NCBI GenBank assembly: GCA_949743895.1
Contig: CATJUX010000064.1
Coordinates: 1 to 37,742 of the forward strand
DNA length: 37,742 nucleotides
Source: JANFXS01 sp022791155
Lineage (GTDB): Bacteria > Bacillota > Clostridia > Lachnospirales > Anaerotignaceae
Reading direction: 5' to 3'
Of this stretch, positions 23,895-31,847 are shown piece by piece. A program made the position numbers and the translations under genes. Below the pieces are notes generated by a model. That model worked only from the letters and a program-made list of their open reading frames with translations, ran no database searches and had not been told where the DNA came from. Each line of letters starts with the position of its first letter. The first letter of the stretch is position 1.

Positions 23895-24767
23895 ATGAAT
23901 GGCATTGCTTCAAAATTTAAGGACATTGTTTTAATTGTTATAGGAACTTTGATAACTTCAGTGGCTATTAATATTTTTTATTTGCCAAATGACGTTGTCA
24001 CCGGAGGGTTTTCTGGGATTGGAATTATTTTGCAGTCAGTTTCGTCTTATATTATTGAAGGGGGTGTGCCAATTTCACTGACAAATATAATTTTGAATAT
24101 ACCAGTTTTTATATTGGCGTTTTTTATGCTTGGACAACGGTATGTTGCAAAAACTGCTTTTGCTACAGTTTTATTCTCTGTGATGCTTGAAGTTACCTCC
24201 TTTTTGCCTGAATATCGCGGCGATTTGGCACTCACAGCAATTTATGGAGGGATTATTGACGGAATTGGGATTGGACTTGTTTTGAGAGCCATGGCAAGCA
24301 CAGGAGGTGTTGATCTTGTGGCTTCGCTTGTTCACAAAAAATTTGGACATATATCTGTTTCATATATTATGTTTTTGATAAACTTCTTTATAATTGCTGT
24401 TGGCTTTTTTGTTTTTGGTGCTGAAAAAACAATGTATGCAATAATATCAGTTTTTATTTCGAGCAAGTTCGTGAACGTGGTTTTGGAAGGTCTGTCATTT
24501 TCAAAAGCAGCATTTATAATTTCGGAAAAAAGTCATGACATCGCAAAGAGAATAATGACTGAAAGTGAACGTGGCGTCACAGCGCTTAAGGGCCGTGGAA
24601 TGTATACAGGAAATGACAAGGATATATTGATGTGCGTTTTTGCACGAAAAGAGATAACCAAAATCAAAGAAATTGTCAGAAACATGGATCCAAGCGCCTT
24701 TATAATTTTGACAGATATAACAGAAGTTATGGGTGAAGGATTCAAAGATATATATGCTGAAAATTGA
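23895..24767 (+). CDS. YitT family membrane protein (DUF161/DUF2179)
   Basis: A 290-aa protein with five or six membrane helices in residues 1-190 followed by a cytoplasmic DUF2179 domain (about 205-285), the standard YitT layout. Recognisable stretches are NIFYLPNDVVTGGFSGIGII, ASTGGVDLVA and the C-terminal GVTALKGRGMYTGNDKDIL and DPSAFIILTDITEVMGEGF. YitT proteins are common in Firmicutes and their transported substrate is unknown. The ATG at 23895 is chosen because AAGAGGTGG (23881-23889) lies just upstream and covers the alternative GTG at 23886. It appears to be transcribed alone. Confidence 0.9.
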   Translation: MNGIASKFKDIVLIVIGTLITSVAINIFYLPNDVVTGGFSGIGIILQSVSSYIIEGGVPISLTNIILNIPVFILAFFMLGQRYVAKTAFATVLFSVMLEVTSFLPEYRGDLALTAIYGGIIDGIGIGLVLRAMASTGGVDLVASLVHKKFGHISVSYIMFLINFFIIAVGFFVFGAEKTMYAIISVFISSKFVNVVLEGLSFSKAAFIISEKSHDIAKRIMTESERGVTALKGRGMYTGNDKDILMCVFARKEITKIKEIVRNMDPSAFIILTDITEVMGEGFKDIYAEN

Positions 24768-24870
24768 TGCTGGCAAATGTTGTGATGAGTTTATAATTTT
24801 CTGTTTAGACTGATTCATAGTTATAAAAATTTTTTATTTGACAATTTTTATAGATTTTTCTCGGCTTTTT

Positions 24871-24879
24871 TGGTATTAT
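24871..24879 (+). promoter_or_regulatory. Possible extended -10 promoter of the CdaR-like regulator
   Basis: TGGTATTAT at 24871-24879 fits an extended -10 element about 130 bases before the regulator gene. A perfect TTGACA at 24838-24843 is 30 bp away from the hexamer, too far to pair with it, so the call is tentative. Confidence 0.35.
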
Positions 24880-25009
24880 CTTATAAAGGGAATTTTGCTT
24901 ATGGCTAATTTTTATATGTGCAATATTTATTTACTTTAAAAAGTTTGGGTTGCTGGGATTTTTGATTTAAGCAGATATTGGATGAAGTATAATTTTACGG
25001 GGTGAGCCA

Positions 25010-26104
25010 ATGATTTCTAATCAGATTTTACAAAGTACCATAGACGGGCTTAAAAACATTACCAGAAAAGACTTGAGCGTTATAGAAAAAGAAGGAAAAA
25101 TAATTGCAACAACAGAAGGTATTGAAATGAGTGGCGGCGTGGTTGAGGACATGGAAAGTTTTGTTGTTTCACCGGCTGAAAGCCAGCTTGTGCTTGGATA
25201 CCAATATTTTAAGGTTTATGATAACAATGTTCCCGAATATGTTGTTCAGGTTAAGGGCGAAGATGAAGAAAGTTATAGAATTGGGAAAATTACGGCATTT
25301 CAAATTCAAAACCTCCTTGTTGCATATAAAGAACGTTATGACAAAGACAATTTCATAAAAAATTTGCTTCTGGACAATCTTCTTCTTGTGGATATTTACA
25401 GCAGAGCAAAAAAACTTCACATCGAAAACAATATTAAGCGCATTGTTTATCTGATTGAGACTGACATTGACAAAGACATGAACATTGTTGAAATGGTGAG
25501 AAACATATTTCCAGTCAAAACAAAAGACTTTGTCACGGCAGTTGACGAACACTGCATTATATTGGTGAAAGAAATAAGGGAGAAAGAAACACAAGATGAC
25601 ATTGAAAAAATAGCCAAACAGATATATGAGACACTGAATGTTGAAACGGGAACAAAGGCTTTCATTGCCATAGGCACGGCCGTTACAGATCTCAAAGATG
25701 TGTCACGCTCATATAAAGAGGCAAAAATGGCAATTGAAGTTGGGCGCATATTTGACGGCGAAAAAACCATTGTGAATTATGAACAATTGGGGATAGGGCG
25801 GTTAATATATCAACTTCCCATGCCGCTTTGCAAAATGTTTATAAAAGAAGTTCTTCAAGGGTTGACGATTGATGATTTTGATGAAGAAACTTTGGCAACT
25901 GTGGGGAAGTTTTTTGAAAACAATCTTAATGTGTCGGAAACATCAAGACAGCTTTATATTCATAGGAATACGCTTGTTTATAGACTTGACAAGCTTCAGA
26001 AAATGACAGGACTTGATCTTAGAAATTTTGATGATGCCATCATATTCAAAATCACTCTCATGGTGAGCAAATATATGCTATATATGGAAAAAATGACATA
26101 TTAA
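25010..26104 (+). CDS. CdaR/PucR-type transcriptional regulator
   Basis: A 364-aa protein with the three-part layout of CdaR-family regulators: an N-terminal sugar-diacid-recognition-like sensor (residues about 1-130, with VLGYQYFKVYDN), a central GGDEF-like region (about 140-260), and a C-terminal PucR helix-turn-helix (NLNVSETSRQLYIHRNTLVYRLDKL, here residues about 303-327). The effector is unknown; carbohydrate diacids are the ligand in the best-known members. No metabolic operon is adjacent, so its target is not evident. It lies 52 bases before ftsE and is read in the same direction. The ATG at 25010 follows GGGGTGAG. Confidence 0.85.
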   Translation: MISNQILQSTIDGLKNITRKDLSVIEKEGKIIATTEGIEMSGGVVEDMESFVVSPAESQLVLGYQYFKVYDNNVPEYVVQVKGEDEESYRIGKITAFQIQNLLVAYKERYDKDNFIKNLLLDNLLLVDIYSRAKKLHIENNIKRIVYLIETDIDKDMNIVEMVRNIFPVKTKDFVTAVDEHCIILVKEIREKETQDDIEKIAKQIYETLNVETGTKAFIAIGTAVTDLKDVSRSYKEAKMAIEVGRIFDGEKTIVNYEQLGIGRLIYQLPMPLCKMFIKEVLQGLTIDDFDEETLATVGKFFENNLNVSETSRQLYIHRNTLVYRLDKLQKMTGLDLRNFDDAIIFKITLMVSKYMLYMEKMTY

Positions 26105-26156
26105 TGTTCTGGCGTGACACCGGACTTTAACAGTATGAAAGGAAGTTTCCTAACGG

Positions 26157-26843
26157 ATGATCAGAATAGAAAATGTTACAAAAGTTTATCCAAATGGTTC
26201 CGCAGGAGTTGAAAATGTGTCTATACGCATTGGAAAAGGCGAGTTTGTGTTTATAATAGGCTCCAGCGGCTCTGGAAAAAGCACGCTAATCAAGCTGCTT
26301 ATGAAAGAACTTAATCCAACAAGCGGACAAATTGTTATAAATAAAATGAATACTACTAAAATGAAAAGAAGCCGAATACCATATCTTAGAAGGAATTTGG
26401 GAATTGTGTTTCAGGACTTCAGGCTTCTTCCACAAAAAAATGTATATGAAAATGTTGCTTTTGCTATGCAGGTTATTGAAGCGCCGCGCGGCCAAATCAG
26501 AAGGAACATACCAACAGTTCTTTCGCTTGTGGGGCTTCAAAGCAAGGCAAAAGCTCTTCCAAGCCAGCTTTCGGGCGGTGAACAACAAAGAACGGCACTG
26601 GCGCGTGCCATAGTCAACAACCCTCCAATACTCATAGCTGATGAGCCGACGGGAAACTTGGATCCTGACACGGCATGGGACATTATGTGTCTTTTGGATG
26701 AGATAAACAAGCGCGGCACAACTGTTGTTGTTGCAACTCATGCAAAAGATATAGTTGACATGATGCAAAAGAGAGTTATAACTCTCAAGAATGGCCATGT
26801 GATAAGAGATGTGAAAAAAGGTGGTTACAGTGATGAGGCCTAG
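26157..26843 (+). CDS. ftsE: Cell division ATP-binding protein FtsE
   Basis: ABC-type ATPase that with FtsX controls peptidoglycan hydrolysis at the cell envelope. The 228-aa protein has Walker A GSSGSGKST at residues 35-43, Q-loop VFQDFRLLP near 84-92, the signature LSGGEQQR at 138-145, Walker B with ADEPTGNLD, and the H-loop VVVATHAKDIV. Length is normal. The upstream AAAGGAAG is 12 bases from the ATG, longer than usual. The gene overlaps ftsX by 11 bases. Confidence 0.95.
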   Translation: MIRIENVTKVYPNGSAGVENVSIRIGKGEFVFIIGSSGSGKSTLIKLLMKELNPTSGQIVINKMNTTKMKRSRIPYLRRNLGIVFQDFRLLPQKNVYENVAFAMQVIEAPRGQIRRNIPTVLSLVGLQSKAKALPSQLSGGEQQRTALARAIVNNPPILIADEPTGNLDPDTAWDIMCLLDEINKRGTTVVVATHAKDIVDMMQKRVITLKNGHVIRDVKKGGYSDEA

Positions 26844-27732
26844 TTCTATAAGATATTATTTCAAAGAAGGATTTACCGGCCTTCTAAAAAACCGGCTTAT
26901 GACAATGGCATCAATAGCCACAGTTGCAGCATGCATACTCATTGTCTCAATTTCTGTTTGTCTTATAACGAATCTTACATCGATACTTAATCAGCTTGAG
27001 GACACAATAGGGATTGCGGTTTTTCTTGATGATGAACTGACTTCAAGCGATATAAACAGAATCAGCACAGACCTTAACAATATAGAACATGTGACAAATG
27101 TTACATACATTTCGCCTGATGAGGCGTTGGGTGAATTGATTGATGACTGGGGTGCAGAAGGCATTCTTGACGGGTTTGAAGGAGAAAACAACCCGCTTTC
27201 GCATTCGTTTGAAATTTCGGTGGACAGCATTGAAAATCAGGCGCAAGTTTTGAGCGATATAAACAATGTGAACGGAATACGTAAAGTTCGCCACGCTCAA
27301 ACAGAAACGCAAATGCTGCTTGATTTGAACAAAGTTCTTGGAATTGTTGGAATTGTTATAATATCAATACTCGCTGTTGTTTCTGTTGTAATTATAATGA
27401 ACACAATAAAAATTTCAGTTTATACAAGAAGAACAGAAATAAGCATTATGAAATTTGTGGGGGCCACAGACTGGTTTATACGCTGGCCGTTTATAATAGA
27501 AGGAATTCTCATAGGTCTTATTGGCGCGGCGATACCAATGTTGATCACATGGCCGCTTTATGGCAAGGTTGCGGTTGTTCTTATGGATTATTTTCCGATA
27601 ATTCAAAATGTGGTCACATTTGTTGACGCAAATGTCATTTTTTCAAAACTTATACCGGTTTCGCTTGTGGGAGGTTGCGTTCTTGGGGTGTTTGGAAGTG
27701 TGTCATCCATAAGAAAATATTTGATGGTTTAA
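26833..27732 (+). CDS. ftsX: Cell division protein FtsX
   Basis: Membrane partner of FtsE (299 aa): an N-terminal helix (residues about 20-42), an extracytoplasmic domain of about 120 residues that in other bacteria docks a wall hydrolase, then three further helices with the FtsX-domain segment RRTEISIMKFVGATDWFIRWPFIIEG. The ATG at 26833 is preferred because AAAGGTGGT (26817-26825) lies 7 bases upstream; GTG codons at 26821 and 26830 are in frame. The activated hydrolase, often an M23 peptidase encoded directly downstream in Clostridia, is not here. Confidence 0.94.
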   Translation: MRPSSIRYYFKEGFTGLLKNRLMTMASIATVAACILIVSISVCLITNLTSILNQLEDTIGIAVFLDDELTSSDINRISTDLNNIEHVTNVTYISPDEALGELIDDWGAEGILDGFEGENNPLSHSFEISVDSIENQAQVLSDINNVNGIRKVRHAQTETQMLLDLNKVLGIVGIVIISILAVVSVVIIMNTIKISVYTRRTEISIMKFVGATDWFIRWPFIIEGILIGLIGAAIPMLITWPLYGKVAVVLMDYFPIIQNVVTFVDANVIFSKLIPVSLVGGCVLGVFGSVSSIRKYLMV

Positions 27733-28098
27733 TGTTAAAAATTATTCAGAATGTTTTAATTTGTCTTGCTTAAAATTGTTGGGGTTTGTTGGTTTGGGTG
27801 AAGTGAGTTTTAGACACATTTTGACACTGTTGTGATTGAAAAATTTGCATTTCGCAGTTTGAAGAAATGAATTTAATGGGAATTTATTATGCAAGCTGTG
27901 ACAAACCATTTTTCACAGGCAGACACTTCAACTTAAAAAATAACTGCAATAAATAATGATGATGAAAGCCAGTGTTTTCAAAGTTTGTTCTCATGGTTGA
28001 AAATGCTGGTTTTGTTTATAATTATTTTAACAAGCTATAATTTACACTGGGTCTGAATATAATTTTAATATTATCCATGTTAAGGAGATGTAATATTG
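27733..28098. other. Intergenic region between ftsX and the S41 peptidase gene
   Basis: This 366-base spacer has no supported gene. It contains a weak hairpin CTGTGA/TCACAG (27896-27901 with 27913-27918) and, near its end, the promoter of the next gene. In many Clostridia an EnvC-like M23 peptidase gene occupies this position; I see no remnant of it. Confidence 0.45.
28012..28041 (+). promoter_or_regulatory. Promoter of the S41 peptidase gene
   Basis: TTGTTT at 28012-28017 and consensus TATAAT at 28036-28041 are 18 bp apart, 57 bases before the start codon. The -35 is only partly matched. Confidence 0.55.
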
Positions 28099-29274
28099 AT
28101 GAACAAAAAAAGTTTTTATATGGGAGTTTTGACAGGTGTGGCTTCGGCAGTTGTTGCCGTTGGCGCCATAAATGTGGCTTCCGTTTTTGTTCGCGCAGAA
28201 GCCAAAGGTGAAATGTCCATTACAGATAAGATTGATTACATAGGGAGTTTGCTTAACAAATACTATGTCGATGGTGTTGATGCTGAACAGCTTACAGAAG
28301 GAATATATTATGGAATGGCCGACAGTTTGGGGGATCCGTATACGTCATATTTGAATGCTGCTCAAACAGAAAGTTTCATGAGCGATTCACAGGGCAATTT
28401 TTATGGAATAGGCGTTACATTTCTTCCGGATTATAAAAATTCAAAAATGACAGTTGTTTCTCCAATGGAGGGATCGCCGGCAGAAGAAGCGGGGATATTG
28501 CCTGGAGACGAGATAACAGAAATTGACGGTTTTGTTGTGAAAGACATGTATATTGATGAGGCGGTTGCAAAAATCAAAGGTGAAGTTGACACACTTGTTA
28601 ACATAAAGGTGTACCGCCCAAGCGAAAACAAATATTATACATTTGATATAAAAAGGAGCATTGTTGAAGTTGAATCTGTGGCTGGAAAGATGCTTGATGA
28701 CAAAATTGGATACATAGCAATAAGTGGTTTCAAAGGCAACACATTTTCACAGTTTGAAAAAATATATGATGAATTTATGGCTCAAGGAGTTGAAGGGCTG
28801 ATTATTGACGTTAGAAACAATCCGGGAGGACTGCTGACTGCTGTCAATCAAATTGCCGACAAACTTTTGCCAGAAGGAACTATAGTTTATACAATTGACA
28901 AAAATGGCGAAAGAATTGATTATAACTCTGACAGCGAATGCATAAAAGTTCCGTTGTGTCTTCTTGTGAACGGAAACAGTGCAAGTGCATCAGAAATATT
29001 GGCAGGGGCTGTTCAGGACAGCGGAACAGGAAAGCTTGTTGGCACTCAAACGTTTGGCAAGGGGCTTGTTCAAAACATATTCACTTTGCCCGACGGTTCC
29101 GCGCTTAAAATTACTATACAAAAATATTACACGCCAAAAGGTGTTTGCATTCAAGGAAGTGGAATCACGCCGGATTATGTTGTTGAGCTTCCGAAAGACG
29201 TTGGAAACGTTGTCACGGAAGAAAATGACACACAGCTTATGAAAGCCATTGAAGTCATAAAAAGTGAATTATAA
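28099..29274 (+). CDS. C-terminal processing peptidase (S41 family, CtpA/CtpB-like)
   Basis: Exported serine protease of 391 aa with an N-terminal membrane anchor or signal (residues about 7-31), a PDZ domain (about 100-180, GIGVTFLPDYKNSKMTVVSP then GSPAEEAGILPGDEI) and the S41 catalytic core. The catalytic Ser is Ser296 in GNSASASEILAG, with Lys321 in FGKGLVQ and Gln325, matching the spacing in CtpB. Related enzymes process envelope proteins or sporulation signals. The ATG at 28099 follows AAGGAGATG at the right distance. It is next to ftsEX, as in many Firmicutes, but with its own promoter and terminator. Confidence 0.92.
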   Translation: MNKKSFYMGVLTGVASAVVAVGAINVASVFVRAEAKGEMSITDKIDYIGSLLNKYYVDGVDAEQLTEGIYYGMADSLGDPYTSYLNAAQTESFMSDSQGNFYGIGVTFLPDYKNSKMTVVSPMEGSPAEEAGILPGDEITEIDGFVVKDMYIDEAVAKIKGEVDTLVNIKVYRPSENKYYTFDIKRSIVEVESVAGKMLDDKIGYIAISGFKGNTFSQFEKIYDEFMAQGVEGLIIDVRNNPGGLLTAVNQIADKLLPEGTIVYTIDKNGERIDYNSDSECIKVPLCLLVNGNSASASEILAGAVQDSGTGKLVGTQTFGKGLVQNIFTLPDGSALKITIQKYYTPKGVCIQGSGITPDYVVELPKDVGNVVTEENDTQLMKAIEVIKSEL

Positions 29275-29287
29275 AAGGCATGAAATG

Positions 29288-29332
29288 AATTTGCCGGCGA
29301 ATGTGTCTTGCCGGCAAATTATAATATTTTTG
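29288..29332 (+). terminator. Intrinsic terminator after the S41 peptidase gene
   Basis: AATTTGCCGGC (29288-29298) and GCCGGCAAATT (29310-29320) form a perfect 11-bp stem with an 11-base loop, 13 bases after the stop codon. The T-rich tail ATAATATTTTT is slightly delayed. Confidence 0.8.
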
Positions 29333-29473
29333 AACTTTGTTTTGTGAAAGCCTTTGAGAAGCGCTTTGTGACAAGCGACAGCATAAACTGAGATGTGCAT
29401 ATTGTTTCAGGAAAAATGTAAAAATATATTTTGATTTCCACAAAATAATAAACAATGGACTAGAATTGAAAAG

Positions 29474-29509
29474 TTTGATATTATTATATACATATCAAAT
29501 GGTTATAAT
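29474..29509 (+). promoter_or_regulatory. Operator-like palindrome with adjacent -10 element
   Basis: TTTGATAT (29474-29481) and ATATCAAA (29492-29499) are perfect complements 10 bases apart. Immediately downstream is TATAAT at 29504-29509, with no conventional -35 at 17 bp (TTATTA). The palindrome covers the place where a -35 region would be, so a regulator that represses or activates this promoter is plausible. This is inference from layout. Confidence 0.45.
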
Positions 29510-29528
29510 GTGAATGTGTTTTGTAAAA

Positions 29529-29582
29529 CGGCGCCTTTGGGCGCCGAATTGTTCAGTTGCCAAAGCAACTTAAACCGAACAA
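29529..29582 (+). ncRNA. Tandem-hairpin 5' leader upstream of the M50-like gene
   Basis: Two strong hairpins lie in tandem: CGGCGCC-TTTG-GGCGCCG (29529-29546), then AGTTGC-CAAA-GCAACT (29555-29570) enclosed by TTGTTC/GAACAA (29549-29554 with 29577-29582). Neither is followed by a T-run, so they are not ordinary terminators. They sit about 20 bases after the TATAAT and 70 bases before the start codon, in a GC content well above the surroundings. I do not recognise a known riboswitch. They could control mRNA stability or be a protein-binding leader. Confidence 0.45.
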
Positions 29583-29653
29583 AAGCTGACTGAATTTGAA
29601 AAAAGACAATAATATTATTTTGTTGATGAGTGTCCGAAAGGAAGGTTTTGTGT

Positions 29654-30232
29654 ATGAATCCATTGACTATATTGGCGCTTCAAGTGCCATGTGTGCTTTT
29701 TGCAACCACTTTACACGAATTTGTGAGAGCCGCTGTGTCCACATATTTGGGTGACAACCGCCCAAAGGATGATGGAAGGCTCACAATCAATCCCTTCAAG
29801 CATTTTGAGCCAATTGGGTTCATGTTGGCGGTTATAACAGGTTTTGGCTGGGGACTTCCCGTTCAAACAAGTTCTCTTTATTATAAAGACAGAAAAAAAG
29901 GCACTCTTTTGTGCGCTGTGATTCCAACAGTTGCTAATTTGGCTGCGGCTGCCATGTTTGGCATTTTGGCCAAATTCATGACAGGGAATTTTTATATTTT
30001 TATGTTAAATATTGTGAGGATTAATGTTTCTATAGCTGTGTATAATATTCTTCCTGTGACACCAATGGACGGGCTTAAAGTTATGGCTGTTGTTGCTCCG
30101 GCGAACACATATTTTAGGTATATTCAATATGAAAAAATCATTCAAATGATATTTTTGCTTTTGCTTTTTATGGGATATACCAATATTATATTTATGCCTG
30201 TTATAAATATTATCACGTATTTTTTTGCATAA
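29654..30232 (+). CDS. M50-like (site-2 protease family) membrane protein with altered zinc motif
   Basis: A 192-aa membrane protein with four or five helices, clearly related to the small site-2-protease-like M50 family that often precedes scpA in Firmicutes. Landmarks are LHEFVRAAVSTYLGDNRPKD at 20-39, GRLTINPFKHFEPIG at 41-55, and NILPVTPMDGLKV with Asp139. In active members the first motif is HExxH; here it reads His21-Glu22-Phe-Val-Arg25, so one of the two zinc-binding His is replaced by Arg (codon AGA). It may be an inactive pseudoprotease. The ATG at 29654 has AAAGGAAGG 8 bases upstream. It lies 10 bases before scpA. Confidence 0.85.
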   Translation: MNPLTILALQVPCVLFATTLHEFVRAAVSTYLGDNRPKDDGRLTINPFKHFEPIGFMLAVITGFGWGLPVQTSSLYYKDRKKGTLLCAVIPTVANLAAAAMFGILAKFMTGNFYIFMLNIVRINVSIAVYNILPVTPMDGLKVMAVVAPANTYFRYIQYEKIIQMIFLLLLFMGYTNIIFMPVINIITYFFA

Positions 30233-30242
30233 AGGACATTGT

Positions 30243-31013
30243 ATGGACATAACGCTTAAACTTGAAAATTTCACAGGGCCTTTGAGCCTTCTTTATCATT
30301 TGATTGAGAAAAATAAAATAGACATTTATGACATTCCTATAGCTGAAATTACAGATCAATATATTTCTGTTATAAATGAAGCTGAAAACAGCAATATGGA
30401 TGGCATGAGTGAATTTTTGCTTTTGGCTGCAAACTTGCTTGAGATAAAGTCGAGAATGCTTCTTCCAAAATGTGAAGATGAAACAGAGGAAGAAGATCCA
30501 AGGGCGGAGTTGGTTTCAAAACTGATTGAATATAAAAAATTCAAAAATGTGACGGCAGAATTTCGCCAAAGGGCGGAGGAAGCCTCGCTTGTTGCATTCA
30601 AAGAGGCTGACACAGCCATGGCCTCATTCAAAAACGCAGAGGATTTTGACATTGATGATTTCCTTGAAGGAATAACTTTTGATGATTTATATAAAGCGTT
30701 TTGTGATGTTATGGAACGAAAAGAGCAAAAAACAGATAAAATCCGAAGCGGTTTTAATTCTGTTGAAAGAGACATGTATACTGTTGGAGACAAAATCAAC
30801 TATATAAGGGATTTGCTTGTTGTGTCGCCAAAAATAAAATTTTGGAATATATTTCGGAAAAATTCCAGAAAAACTGAAATAATTGTGACATTTATAGCGC
30901 TTTTGGAGCTCATCAAAATGAAAGGCGTCAGCATACGCCAAGATGGTATATTTGAGGATATAGTTATTACGAAATATGTTGGAAGTGATACATATGAAAC
31001 TGAGCGAACTTGA
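30243..31013 (+). CDS. scpA: Segregation and condensation protein A
   Basis: Kleisin subunit of the SMC-ScpAB condensin complex that organises and segregates the chromosome (256 aa). The N-terminal LENFTGPLSLLYHLIEKNKI DIYDIP region and LAANLLEIKSRMLLP are the family signature that contacts the SMC neck, and the C-terminal winged-helix part ends GIFEDIVITKY. The ATG at 30243 is set by AAAGGA (30231-30236). scpB overlaps its end by 20 bases. The smc gene is not in this window. Confidence 0.94.
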   Translation: MDITLKLENFTGPLSLLYHLIEKNKIDIYDIPIAEITDQYISVINEAENSNMDGMSEFLLLAANLLEIKSRMLLPKCEDETEEEDPRAELVSKLIEYKKFKNVTAEFRQRAEEASLVAFKEADTAMASFKNAEDFDIDDFLEGITFDDLYKAFCDVMERKEQKTDKIRSGFNSVERDMYTVGDKINYIRDLLVVSPKIKFWNIFRKNSRKTEIIVTFIALLELIKMKGVSIRQDGIFEDIVITKYVGSDTYETERT

Positions 31014-31515
31014 ATCTGTTGTGGAAGCCATTTTGTTTATTTCAGGAGATGCCGTGAAGGTTTCGGTTATAGCTGAAGCAATATCAATGGATAAGGCAAC
31101 CACAAGAGCAATTATAAATTCTCTTGCAGAAAAATATGAGACAGAGGAACGAGGAGTGCGCATTTTGGAGATAGAAGACGCATATCAAATGTGTACGGCG
31201 GCCAATTGTTTTGATTATATACGGAGTGTGTATAAATCAACAAAACGGCAGGGGCTGACACAGTCTCTTTTGGAGACTTTGGCAATTGTGGCATATAAAC
31301 AGCCTGTCACAAAGGCGCAAATTGAGGAGATCCGTGGCGTGAGTGCAGAACACGCTGTGAACAAGCTTGTGGAAAGAGGGCTTGTGTGTGAAGTTGGGCG
31401 TCAGGAGGCGCCAGGAAGGCCGATACTTTTTGGAACAACACAGGAGTTTTTGAGATATTTTGGTTTTTCATCGGTTAAGGAACTTCCAGAGCTTGATGAA
31501 AACAGTGACAACTGA
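30994..31515 (+). CDS. scpB: Segregation and condensation protein B
   Basis: Partner of ScpA in condensin (173 aa): two winged-helix domains, with VEAILFISGDAVKVSVIAEA at the start, SLLETLAIVAYKQPVTKAQI in the middle and APGRPILFGTTQEFLRYFG near the end. The ATG at 30994 is preferred because GGAAGTG (30981-30987) lies 6 bases upstream; the earlier ATG at 30976 would lengthen the overlap with scpA. The message ends at the strong hairpin 31650-31695. Confidence 0.95.
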   Translation: MKLSELESVVEAILFISGDAVKVSVIAEAISMDKATTRAIINSLAEKYETEERGVRILEIEDAYQMCTAANCFDYIRSVYKSTKRQGLTQSLLETLAIVAYKQPVTKAQIEEIRGVSAEHAVNKLVERGLVCEVGRQEAPGRPILFGTTQEFLRYFGFSSVKELPELDENSDN

Positions 31516-31649
31516 AAAAGTTTTATGTTTTTGACGTTGCACAAAGCTGTTTCTGTGAAATCGATATGGTGTGAAATTCGAAAGTGAGCATGAAATTTTG
31601 GAAAAAATACAATGCATGAACTATATTTTTGTTTGATGAAGACATGCTT

Positions 31650-31695
31650 GCCTAAACTTTCCGGTTTTTTTGGAAAGTTTAGGCGGCAGTTTTTT
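31650..31695 (+). terminator. Intrinsic terminator downstream of scpB
   Basis: GCCTAAACTTTCC (31650-31662) and GGAAAGTTTAGGC (31672-31684) form a perfect 13-bp stem with a 9-base T-rich loop, followed after five bases by TTTTTT (31690-31695). It lies 135 bases past the scpB stop. The rest of the 332-base gap to the converging gene shows no gene and no other clear signal. Confidence 0.75.
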
Positions 31696-31847
31696 GTGTG
31701 AAGCGACTTGAAAAATTTCAAATGTTAAAGAACAACAAACTTCTTGCGAAATGCATTTTCAGCTGCAAAATTGAGAAAGTAAATTTTTGGAACAATTGCA
31801 TATGCCACAAAATTGATGATTTTGGAATATGGTTATATTTTTCAGCT

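Noticed and set aside
24838..24843. Perfect TTGACA as -35 for the CdaR-like regulator
   Set aside because: No -10 hexamer at 16-18 bp; the nearest good one is 30 bp away.
29475..29509. TTGATA and TATAAT upstream of the M50-like gene as a standard promoter
   Set aside because: The spacing is 23 bp, too long; TTGATA is better read as part of the palindrome.
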